This document shows positions 15,451 to 23,016 of a stretch of 64,000 bases of DNA, in pieces (within the stretch, counting starts at the first letter, position 1; each line of letters begins with the position of its first letter). The position numbers and the translations under genes were made by a program. This DNA comes from Bacteroidota bacterium (GTDB lineage Bacteria > Bacteroidota > Bacteroidia > Bacteroidales > Lentimicrobiaceae): contig JAEZDY010000024.1 in the NCBI GenBank assembly GCA_023417935.1, positions 1 through 64,000 of the forward strand, written 5' to 3'. The notes below the pieces were generated by a model. The model made no database searches. It was given only the letters and a program-made list of their open reading frames with translations, and was not told the DNA's origin.

Positions 15451-17181
15451 ATGAACAGGAAATTGCTAATCAGAGACTTAACCTTACGCGACGGACAACA
15501 ATCACTATTTGCAACGCGCATGACCCAGGCACAAATTGACAGGGTACTACCACTTTATAAAGAAGCTGGGTTTTATGCCATGGAAGTGTGGGGAGGGGCA
15601 GTACCTGATTCTGTTATGCGCTACCTTAATGAGAACCCATGGACCAGGCTGGAAAAGATAAAAGAAAGTATAGGTGGGGTTTCAAAGCTAACAGCTTTAT
15701 CAAGAGGTCGCAACCTGTTTGGTTATAATCCTTATCCTGATGATGTTATAGATGGGTTTAACAGAAATGCCATTACCTCAGGAATTGACATCATGCGCAT
15801 ATTTGACGCACTCAATGATACGGTTAACATTGAAAGTACCATTAAGTCAGTAAAGAGCAATGGTGGAATAGCTGATTGTGCTGTTTGCTATACTGTTGAT
15901 CCGCACTTTTCAACAAGAAATAAAATCAGGAATGCCCTTCAGGGTAAACCCATCAACTCACGCATTTTTACTGATGATTATTATGTTCAGAAAGCACTGC
16001 AATTGCAGGATATGGGTGCTGACATGATCACCATTAAAGATATGGCAGGCCTGATTCCGCCTCTCCGTGCCGGTCGGCTCATAAGACTTCTGAAGAAAAA
16101 CCTTATAGTACCTGTTGACTTCCATACACATGCAACGCCGGGTTATGGCCTTGCATCTATGCTAATGGCGATACTGAATGGTGTTGACATCCTTGATACT
16201 AATATAATGTGCTTTGCAGGTGGCCCTGCAGCTTCCTCATTTGAGATCATCCAATTGTTTTGCAACAAGCTTGATATAGACACAGGAGTTAATCTGGAAG
16301 CAGTTGTAAAAATTGATGCACAGCTCAGGGAGATCAGGCATGAGCTTGCGGAATACGATTCGTATAAGAAGTTTCCTATTGATTTTGATATTACACGCGA
16401 TAGGCTGCCAAAGGATATTGACAACCTGTTTGAATTGGCAATTGCATATGCCAAGTCAGAGAAGGAAGATGATTTGCTTAATGCCACCCAGCAAATTGAA
16501 CGATACTTCAATTACCCCGAGCCTGATGAAAAGGTTAAAGACGCTGAGATACCCGGTGGAATGTACACCAATATGCTGATGCAGCTTAAACAACTTAAAC
16601 TCGAACGACTACTGCCAAGAACACTTGAACTGATACCCACAGTCAGAATGGCTGCCGGGTGCCCGCCTCTGGTGACTCCAACCAGTCAGATCGTTGGCGC
16701 ACAGGCTGTGAATTGTGTTATTGATGAAGCTAAGGGACAACCAATATATACAACCAAATCAATTCAGTTTGTGAATCTGGTTAAAGGTGTTTACGGTAAA
16801 ACCCCTGCTCCTATTGACCCTGATTTCCGCTATTTAATTGCCGGGGTAAAGGAGGAAACACCTTACGATACACGATACTATAAACGGCAGGAAAACCCTG
16901 TTTTCTATGAATATGGAGATGTCAAACTTGCTTCAGGTGAAAAAGAAGAATTGCTGCTTGAGCTATTCCCTTCAGTAGCATCTGATTACCTTAAACGAGA
17001 AATTGAACAGAACTACCTGAATGAAATCCATAAGATTGAAGAAGAAAAGCGCAGGAAGTTTGAAGCTGAAAAACAGGCTTATGAGCGCCTTTCGGCCGAG
17101 GAAAAGAAAGAGCGACTTCTGGAAGGCCTGTACAATTACGACTGGACCACAGAAGAAGGAGACTACCTGGGTCATTCATAA
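15451..17181 (+). CDS. oxaloacetate decarboxylase alpha / pyruvate carboxylase B-type carboxyltransferase lacking a biotinyl domain
   Basis: 576 residues. An HMG-CoA-lyase-like TIM barrel (about 1-270) shows the substrate/metal motif R-D-L-T-L-R-D-G-Q-Q, the lysine in ITIKDMAGL that is carbamylated in the family, and the metal-binding HTH in DFHTHATPG. A PYC_OADA domain follows (about 295-480). The tail is a charged helix (EIEEEKRRKFEAEKQAYERL) and contains no A-M-K-M biotin attachment site. The enzyme would transfer a carboxyl group between a biotinyl carrier and pyruvate/oxaloacetate, but the carrier and membrane subunits are not encoded nearby. It is monocistronic. Confidence 0.85.
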   Translation: MNRKLLIRDLTLRDGQQSLFATRMTQAQIDRVLPLYKEAGFYAMEVWGGAVPDSVMRYLNENPWTRLEKIKESIGGVSKLTALSRGRNLFGYNPYPDDVIDGFNRNAITSGIDIMRIFDALNDTVNIESTIKSVKSNGGIADCAVCYTVDPHFSTRNKIRNALQGKPINSRIFTDDYYVQKALQLQDMGADMITIKDMAGLIPPLRAGRLIRLLKKNLIVPVDFHTHATPGYGLASMLMAILNGVDILDTNIMCFAGGPAASSFEIIQLFCNKLDIDTGVNLEAVVKIDAQLREIRHELAEYDSYKKFPIDFDITRDRLPKDIDNLFELAIAYAKSEKEDDLLNATQQIERYFNYPEPDEKVKDAEIPGGMYTNMLMQLKQLKLERLLPRTLELIPTVRMAAGCPPLVTPTSQIVGAQAVNCVIDEAKGQPIYTTKSIQFVNLVKGVYGKTPAPIDPDFRYLIAGVKEETPYDTRYYKRQENPVFYEYGDVKLASGEKEELLLELFPSVASDYLKREIEQNYLNEIHKIEEEKRRKFEAEKQAYERLSAEEKKERLLEGLYNYDWTTEEGDYLGHS

Positions 17182-17318
17182 TAGTTGCAGTATAGCCGTC
17201 TATTTGACTTCGCTAAATTTTACCCAAATACAGCTATTGCCAAAAAGCTATGAGCTTTTATTAGCAATCAGCCTTATAACCAACTGATTGCGCTTCAGGA
17301 CAAGTGGAATCTTTTGCT

Positions 17319-17326
17319 TATCTTTG
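17319..17326 (+). promoter_or_regulatory. -7 promoter box for dCMP deaminase gene
   Basis: TATCTTTG matches TAnnTTTG and lies 20 bp before the ATG at 17347. No clear -33 box. Confidence 0.35.
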
Positions 17327-17346
17327 TAAACTATACAATATGATTT

Positions 17347-17856
17347 ATGACTGAAGAAACTGCTCAAACTAAATACGTACGCCCAACCTGGGATGAATAC
17401 TTCATGGAAGTAGCAAACACTATTGCTAAACGAGCTACATGTGACAGAGGTAGAAGTGGATGTGTGATTGCCCGAAATAAGCAAATTTTAGTTACCGGAT
17501 ATGTAGGTTCACCTATTGGACTGCCACATTGTGATGAAGTAGGTCATCTTTTTAAGCAGATGACTCATGGTGATGGTAAGGTAACCAACCACTGTGTAAG
17601 AACGGTGCATGCTGAACAAAATGCAATTTGTCAGGCTGCAAGACTGGGTATTGCTTTAGAAGGAGCAACGCTTTATTGCAGGATGACACCATGCCGCACC
17701 TGTGCTATGTTGATCATAAACTGCGGGATTGTAAGAGTGGTTTGCGAGCATAAATATCATAGTGGCGAGGAGTCGGAAACAATGTTCCGCGAGGCAGGTA
17801 TCCTTCTTGACTATGTCAATGAAGAGATACTAGAGTATGCCAACCAGAAAGGTTGA
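17347..17856 (+). CDS. deoxycytidylate (dCMP) deaminase
   Basis: 169 residues in the ComEB/dCMP deaminase group. The zinc-site motif HAEQNA (His ligand and catalytic Glu) is followed by TPCRTCAM, which gives the two Cys ligands. The N-terminal WDEYFMEVA and RSGCVIARN segments are typical. It converts dCMP to dUMP for thymidylate synthesis in the cytosol. The insertion with GLPHCDEVGHLF corresponds to the family's second zinc or allosteric region. It is a short single gene with its own promoter-like box. Confidence 0.9.
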   Translation: MTEETAQTKYVRPTWDEYFMEVANTIAKRATCDRGRSGCVIARNKQILVTGYVGSPIGLPHCDEVGHLFKQMTHGDGKVTNHCVRTVHAEQNAICQAARLGIALEGATLYCRMTPCRTCAMLIINCGIVRVVCEHKYHSGEESETMFREAGILLDYVNEEILEYANQKG

Positions 17857-17986
17857 TGGATTTTACCATTTATTAATTATTCACCGGATATTTTAATTCT
17901 TCACGAACAAGGAATACAATTCGTTGTTTATGGTAGCTAAAAAGTAAAATCCGGAACAAGTTTAACATTATAACATTATAAATAAT

Positions 17987-18616
17987 ATGGCATTAATTGG
18001 TAAAAAAGCGCCTTATTTCAAGGCAAGTGCTGTGATCAACGGCAGAGAAATAGTTGAAGATTTTTCATTGGATCAATTCATAGGTAAGAAGCACGTAATT
18101 TTCTTTTTCTATCCTAAGGATTTTACTTTCGTTTGCCCCACTGAGTTACATGCATTCCAGGATCGTATGGAAGAATTCGAAGCACGCAATTGTGCACTGG
18201 TAGCATGTTCAACTGACACTGAGGAATCACATTGGGGTTGGTTACAAGTTGCCAAAAAACATGGTGGTATTCAAGGAATTACTTATCCAATAGTTGCAGA
18301 TACCGCAAAAACCATCAGCTCAAACTATGGCGTTTTAGCAGGTGATTACGACTACAATGATGAAGGTGAGTTAGTGGCTACAGGTGCAATGATTGCCTAT
18401 AGAGGATTATTTTTGATTGATAAAAATGGTGTGGTTCATCATGAAACTATCAATAATTTCCCCCTTGGAAGAAATGTTGATGAAGCACTGCGTATGCTTG
18501 ATGCTTTGCAGTATTTCGAAGAAAACGGTGAAGTTTGTCCAGCTAACTGGCATAGAGGTAAAGAAGCTATGGTTGGTTCGCACCAGGGTGTTGCTGAGTA
18601 CCTGAGCAACAATTAA
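17987..18616 (+). CDS. typical 2-Cys peroxiredoxin (AhpC/TSA family)
   Basis: 209 residues. The peroxidatic Cys lies in FTFVCPTEL and the resolving Cys in GEVCPANWH, with the C-terminal extension of typical 2-Cys enzymes. It reduces hydroperoxides in the cytosol. No ahpF or thioredoxin reductase gene is next to it, so the electron donor is encoded elsewhere. A strong hairpin terminator follows. Confidence 0.9.
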   Translation: MALIGKKAPYFKASAVINGREIVEDFSLDQFIGKKHVIFFFYPKDFTFVCPTELHAFQDRMEEFEARNCALVACSTDTEESHWGWLQVAKKHGGIQGITYPIVADTAKTISSNYGVLAGDYDYNDEGELVATGAMIAYRGLFLIDKNGVVHHETINNFPLGRNVDEALRMLDALQYFEENGEVCPANWHRGKEAMVGSHQGVAEYLSNN

Positions 18617-18667
18617 TTATAAACCACTGCATAAATTCAATTGCAGATCAGGATGTATTAATTTATA

Positions 18668-18706
18668 AACAACAGAAGGAAAACGTAGAGTTTTCCTTCT
18701 GTTGTT
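18668..18706 (+). terminator. strong hairpin terminator, possibly bidirectional
   Basis: A perfect 16-bp stem (18668-18683 with 18691-18706) with a 7-nt loop, A-rich on one arm and T-rich on the other. It lies 52 bp after the peroxiredoxin stop, between convergent genes. Confidence 0.8.
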
Positions 18707-18841
18707 ATATATGCTTCCATAGTCATTTAAACTTCTTATTATTTACTTCCTCACTTTCATTTACTTCCTGCTATTCAATTCCTACTTTAAATTCACTTCA
18801 AATAATTTCCTCCTACTATTGAGGTTTATTACGTCACATAC

Positions 18842-19375
18842 TCATTTCTGCCCATTACTATTCTCCTGAATTACCTTGCCACGTATACGCTCCAATCCCC
18901 TTTTAACCTGAGGCATTATTGAGGGAATAAGCTTTGCAATAGGGGCATATAGGATGGATTCGTTCTTTTTCTCAGCTTTAATGAGTTGATTCTGGTGATC
19001 AGCTATTTCAATGATATAAATCATTGCTGAAACCAGCAAAAGACCTTTGAGAGCTCCAAAGAGTGCACCTGCCAGTCTGTTAAAGCAACCCAATGCTGCA
19101 AGTTCGAGTGTCTTCTGAACAGATCTGCCGATAACATATAATATTATAATTACCAGTAAGTAGCATAGTACGAATGCAATAATGTGCATGAACGGTGAAT
19201 TACTGCCGGTTGATTCCCGCAGCAATTCCTCAATATACCATGCAAACCTGATGGAGAGATAATATCCCAGTATTAAACCTAGCAGTGAAGTAACGCTAAG
19301 AATAAAACCTTTGAAGATTCCATGTATCGCACCTAATCCGGCTATAGCAAGTATGGCAATGTCAATCTGGTTCAA
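18842..19375 (-). CDS. CvpA family membrane protein
   Basis: 177 residues with four hydrophobic helices and an N-terminal MNQIDIAILAIAGLGAIHG segment typical of CvpA (colicin V production) proteins. A glycine-rich R-L-A-G-A-L-F-G-A-L-K-G motif lies in the third segment, as in the family. The start is a TTG that overlaps the TGA stop of the upstream mlaF-like gene (TTGA), so it is translationally coupled. CvpA proteins are envelope proteins of unclear mechanism, and the link to the Mla genes supports a cell-envelope role. The C-terminal 35 residues are basic and probably cytoplasmic. Confidence 0.8.
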   Translation of the reverse strand: MNQIDIAILAIAGLGAIHGIFKGFILSVTSLLGLILGYYLSIRFAWYIEELLRESTGSNSPFMHIIAFVLCYLLVIIILYVIGRSVQKTLELAALGCFNRLAGALFGALKGLLLVSAMIYIIEIADHQNQLIKAEKKNESILYAPIAKLIPSIMPQVKRGLERIRGKVIQENSNGQK

Positions 19376-20121
19376 AGGCCTTTAATCTTTCGTGTTAGTT
19401 TAGTGGCAAAAACGAATTCATTAAGTTCGTGATTATCACTGTCGAGGATAGTATCTTTATTGCCTTCCCACCATAGTTTGCCTTTGTGAATATAGAACAC
19501 CCTGTCGCCAATTTCAATTACAGAATTCATGTCATGGGTATTAATCACTGTTGTCATATCATATTCTTCAGTGATCTCCTTTATGAGGTTATCAATAACA
19601 TTGGCGGTATGAGGATCAAGGCCTGAGTTGGGTTCGTCACAAAACAGGTATTTAGGATTCATAGCAATAGCCCTGGCAATTGCCACACGTTTCTTCATAC
19701 CTCCGCTCAATTCGGCAGGTAATAGTTTATTCACATTCTCAAGATTTACTCTCGATAAGCAAAAATTAGCTCTTTCGAGGCGTTCTTCCATTGACTGCTC
19801 GGTAAACATGGCAAGTGGAAACATCACATTCTGTTCAACAGTCATTGAATCAAAAAGGGCAGAACCCTGAAAGAGCATTCCAATTTCCTGTCTCACAAGC
19901 TTCATTTCCTCAAATGACATGCGAGAAAGAACCTTATCACCGTAATTTACCTTTCCTTCATCAATTTCAAATAAACCAACCAGGCATTTCATAAGTACAG
20001 TTTTACCTGAGCCGCTCTGCCCAATGACCAGATTACATCTGCCGGTTTCAAACTTTACTGAAATACTGTCGAGTACTTTATTGTCACCGAACGATTTGGT
20101 TACATTCTTCGCCTCTATCAT
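19372..20121 (-). CDS. mlaF: MlaF-like ABC transporter ATPase
   Basis: 249 residues. Walker A GQSGSGKT, signature LSGGMKKRVAIARA, Walker B LFCDEPNSGLD and the H-loop INTHDM are all present. The Met in LSGGM and the C-terminal shape fit the MlaF/Mkl lipid-transport group. It would power phospholipid trafficking between the membranes together with the MlaE-type permease just upstream, whose stop it overlaps (ATGA). No MlaD (MCE) gene is visible in the cluster. Confidence 0.85.
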   Translation of the reverse strand: MIEAKNVTKSFGDNKVLDSISVKFETGRCNLVIGQSGSGKTVLMKCLVGLFEIDEGKVNYGDKVLSRMSFEEMKLVRQEIGMLFQGSALFDSMTVEQNVMFPLAMFTEQSMEERLERANFCLSRVNLENVNKLLPAELSGGMKKRVAIARAIAMNPKYLFCDEPNSGLDPHTANVIDNLIKEITEEYDMTTVINTHDMNSVIEIGDRVFYIHKGKLWWEGNKDTILDSDNHELNEFVFATKLTRKIKGL

Positions 20122-20861
20122 GCCAGGAGCAGGTTAGTGAGAATCAGATTAAAAATAATTATAGCAATGCTACTATGTACAACACCTTTGGTACTTGCCT
20201 CTCCTACTTCAAGAGCCCCTCCTTTGGTATAATAGCCATGATATCCGGATATCGAAACAATTAGGAATGCAAATACGACTGATTTAATAAGCGAATAGAA
20301 TACATCATAGGCTTCAAAGAAAGCTTTCAAGCCATATAAAAACTCAGCTGAAGGCACCATACCAGTCAGAGAGCCGGCAAGCCATCCACCAACGTTAGCA
20401 ACAAGTATGCTAACCATGATAAGAATAGGATTGAAGAACAATGCAGCAACAACCTTAGGAAAAATTAGGTAAGTTGCTGAGTTAATGCCCATTATTTCTA
20501 GTGCATCAATCTGCTCGGTAACTCTCATGGTTCCAATTTCAGATGCAATTCGGGAACCGACCTTACCGGCAAGTATTAAACTAATAATGGTTGGCGAAAA
20601 CTCGAGAACTACTGACTGCCGGGTTGCATAGCCGATAGTGTATACTGGTACCAATGGTGTATCGAGATTGAATGCCATTTGGATAGCAAGCACAGCACCC
20701 ATAAATATGGAGATGAAGATAACAATGCCCAAAGAATCCAATCCCAGGTTTTCTATCTCAATCATTATCTGCCGGAAATAGATAGACTGTTTCTCAGGTC
20801 GTTTGAATACAAGGCGCATCAGCAGGATATACCTGCCAATATGCATCATGAATGTCCTCAT
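20118..20861 (-). CDS. mlaE: MlaE-like ABC transporter permease
   Basis: 247 residues with five to six hydrophobic helices. The segments FISIFMGAVLAIQ, SVVLEFSPTIISLILAGKVGSRIASEIGTM and VTEQIDALEIMGIN are diagnostic of MlaE/YrbE permeases. It forms the membrane part of the Mla lipid transporter in the inner membrane. It is first of a three-gene overlapping operon mlaE-mlaF-cvpA. Confidence 0.9.
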   Translation of the reverse strand: MRTFMMHIGRYILLMRLVFKRPEKQSIYFRQIMIEIENLGLDSLGIVIFISIFMGAVLAIQMAFNLDTPLVPVYTIGYATRQSVVLEFSPTIISLILAGKVGSRIASEIGTMRVTEQIDALEIMGINSATYLIFPKVVAALFFNPILIMVSILVANVGGWLAGSLTGMVPSAEFLYGLKAFFEAYDVFYSLIKSVVFAFLIVSISGYHGYYTKGGALEVGEASTKGVVHSSIAIIIFNLILTNLLLA

Positions 20862-20995
20862 AGATTATTAATGGCAGGTGCTAAATTACTACTTATTCTC
20901 ATAAAAACGAATCGTATGCTTGAACTTTACTCCCTAAGTAACGCATGAGTATCATGAAATGATTATGAATGATTACCAGTTATTAATTTATTTGC

Positions 20996-21003
20996 TATTT
21001 TTG
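20996..21003 (+). promoter_or_regulatory. -7 promoter box before small lipoprotein gene
   Basis: TATTTTTG matches TAnnTTTG, 33 bp before ATG 21037. No -33 box identified. Confidence 0.3.
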
Positions 21004-21036
21004 AGGTCTGATAAATTATTTAAAACAAACCAAATA

Positions 21037-21222
21037 ATGAAACTAAGGGCCAGATTCTCACTTTCTATCGTCGTTTTCTTTATAGCTCTGATGGTTGCTT
21101 CATGTTCATCACCGGCATACCGGCAAAATAAATATAAATCGGGCAAGCGTTTCCGTGATTGCGGATGCATGGCTGTGCCTACACATGATAAATCCATTTT
21201 AAGTTTAAATGAACAAAAATAG
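21037..21222 (+). CDS. small lipoprotein, hypothetical
   Basis: 61 residues from ATG 21037. A basic N-terminus and hydrophobic helix end in VASCSSPAY, a lipobox with Cys followed by Ser-Ser. The short mature chain is basic and has a C-G-C motif (FRDCGCMAV) also seen in other tiny Bacteroidota lipoproteins. It overlaps the following SprT-like gene by 14 nt, so the two are probably coupled. The longer in-frame start at 20959 would bury the signal peptide and is rejected. Function unknown. Confidence 0.65.
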   Translation: MKLRARFSLSIVVFFIALMVASCSSPAYRQNKYKSGKRFRDCGCMAVPTHDKSILSLNEQK

Positions 21223-21847
21223 GACCTTACGGCAGGCCCTTTCTGATTATATTCCAGATGCAGCCGTTGATATGGTTGCCGAATGGTTTAATAAATACCC
21301 TGTAATATTAAAAATCACCCGCACCCGATTAACCAAACTCGGTGACTTCAGGGGTGCTCCGGTTGGTAAGCCATCATCAATTTCTGTTAATCATAATCTA
21401 AATAAATACAGTTTTCTGGTAACGCTCTTGCATGAAATGGCTCATGCTGTAGTGCATTTTAACTATTCACATCGGACTGCACCACATGGAAAAGCATGGA
21501 AACTAGCATATAAGCAGGTTGCTTCACCATACCTGCTTAATGAAATATTTCCCAATGATATACTGATTGCTTACACTGATTATCTTATAAATCCACAAGC
21601 CACCAGTACATCCAATCTTCCTCTGGCACAGGCTTTAAGAAATTATGACAACAGAACAGAGGAAGTAACCGTTTCAATGCTTTCACCTGAAACGATTTTT
21701 GCTTTACACGACGGTAGAATGTTTCGAATAGTAACCAAACTTCGCAAAAGGTATCGTTGCTACTGTCTCAGCACAAAAAAGACTTACCTTTTCAGTCCAA
21801 TGGCAATTGTAAAACCGATAGAAAGTCTGAAAAACACAGCAAGCTGA
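21209..21847 (+). CDS. SprT-like zinc metalloprotease domain protein
   Basis: 212 residues. The HEMAH motif in LLHEMAHAVVH, with a further His in TAPHGKAWK, forms the zinc site of SprT/SprT-like proteins. A C-terminal basic segment with RYRCYCLSTKKTYLFSP resembles the short zinc-ribbon-like end of the family. In eukaryotes Spartan cleaves DNA-protein crosslinks; bacterial roles are not settled. It overlaps the upstream small lipoprotein gene. Confidence 0.8.
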   Translation: MNKNRTLRQALSDYIPDAAVDMVAEWFNKYPVILKITRTRLTKLGDFRGAPVGKPSSISVNHNLNKYSFLVTLLHEMAHAVVHFNYSHRTAPHGKAWKLAYKQVASPYLLNEIFPNDILIAYTDYLINPQATSTSNLPLAQALRNYDNRTEEVTVSMLSPETIFALHDGRMFRIVTKLRKRYRCYCLSTKKTYLFSPMAIVKPIESLKNTAS

Positions 21848-21905
21848 TTAACTTTGTGAAATCAAACCTGTTATATTGACAATCTGATCGTTAATATATT
21901 ATTAT

Positions 21906-22997
21906 ATGAATAAAAACAATTTTTGCATTATTATGGCAGGCGGCGTAGGGGCAAGATTTTGGCCTATGAGCCGCAAGGATCATCCAAAGCAATTTATTGA
22001 TATCCTTGGAACCGGTGAAACGCTAATCCAGTCAACTTTCAAACGATTCCTAAAAGTTTGTCCGGCTGAGAATATCTACATTGTAACCAATGAAAGTTAC
22101 AAAGATCTTGTGCTGAAGCAACTGCCAGAAATTTCAGAGGAGCAGGTGCTATGTGAAACTTCAAGGCGAAATACTGCTCCATGTATAGCTTATGCAAATT
22201 ACCGCATATTACAGCGCGACCCAGATGCTAACATAGTGGTTGCACCTTCAGATCATATTATCCTGAAGGAAGAAGTATTTACGGAGGTTATCCTCGCAGC
22301 TCTGAAAGCAAGCAGGGAAAATGATTGGTTACTTACGCTGGGTATCCAACCCAATCGACCAGATACAGGTTACGGTTACATCCAGTTCGAAGAAAAGGAA
22401 GCATGCGATACCGACAACCGAATTAAAAAAGTTAAAACCTTCACTGAAAAGCCTCAGCTTGAAATGGCAAAGCAGTTCTTGCTCAGCGGTGACTTCCTGT
22501 GGAATTCAGGTATCTTTATCTGGCGCCTAAAAACAATAATGCAATCCTTCACAAGCTACTTGCCTGACGTTGACCAGCTATTCAGAGCAGGGGTAGGGAA
22601 ATATAATACACCTGCGGAGCCTGCTTTCATTGAACAGACTTATGCTATGTGCAAAAGTATTTCAATTGACTATGGGGTAATGGAGAAGGCTGACAACGTT
22701 TATGTTTTGGCATCAGATTTTGGATGGAGTGACCTGGGTACATGGGGATCATTATATGACATCCGTAAAAAGGATAATGATGCAAATGCAGTAGTAGGCC
22801 AAAATGTGATGATGTATGATAGCCATAACTGCATTGTGAATATGCCTAAAGAAAAACTTGTAGTACTTCAAGGCCTTGAAGGATACATAGTAGTTGAAGA
22901 AGAAGGGACTTTACTTGTTTGCCGAAAGGAAGATGAACAACAAATCAGGCAATTTGTAAATGACGTGATGATTGAAAAAGGAGAGAAATACGTTTAA
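21906..22997 (+). CDS. manC: mannose-1-phosphate guanylyltransferase
   Basis: 363 residues. The nucleotide-binding loop MAGGVGARFWPMSR, the catalytic segment K-x-F-x-E-K-P (KTFTEKP) and a G-x-F-L-W-N-S-G-I-F (GDFLWNSGIF) motif are typical of GDP-mannose pyrophosphorylases of the single-domain type. It makes GDP-mannose from mannose-1-phosphate and GTP. There is no C-terminal isomerase domain, consistent with a separate manA at 10886. It lies 19 bp before an S46 peptidase gene and may share its transcript. Confidence 0.9.
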   Translation: MNKNNFCIIMAGGVGARFWPMSRKDHPKQFIDILGTGETLIQSTFKRFLKVCPAENIYIVTNESYKDLVLKQLPEISEEQVLCETSRRNTAPCIAYANYRILQRDPDANIVVAPSDHIILKEEVFTEVILAALKASRENDWLLTLGIQPNRPDTGYGYIQFEEKEACDTDNRIKKVKTFTEKPQLEMAKQFLLSGDFLWNSGIFIWRLKTIMQSFTSYLPDVDQLFRAGVGKYNTPAEPAFIEQTYAMCKSISIDYGVMEKADNVYVLASDFGWSDLGTWGSLYDIRKKDNDANAVVGQNVMMYDSHNCIVNMPKEKLVVLQGLEGYIVVEEEGTLLVCRKEDEQQIRQFVNDVMIEKGEKYV

Positions 22998-23016
22998 AAC
23001 TAATACAACCACTAAC

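Noticed and set aside
18721..18840. Pyrimidine-rich stretch with repeated TTTACTTCCT words after the peroxiredoxin terminator
   Set aside because: Only two partial copies with no regular period; not enough for a repeat call.
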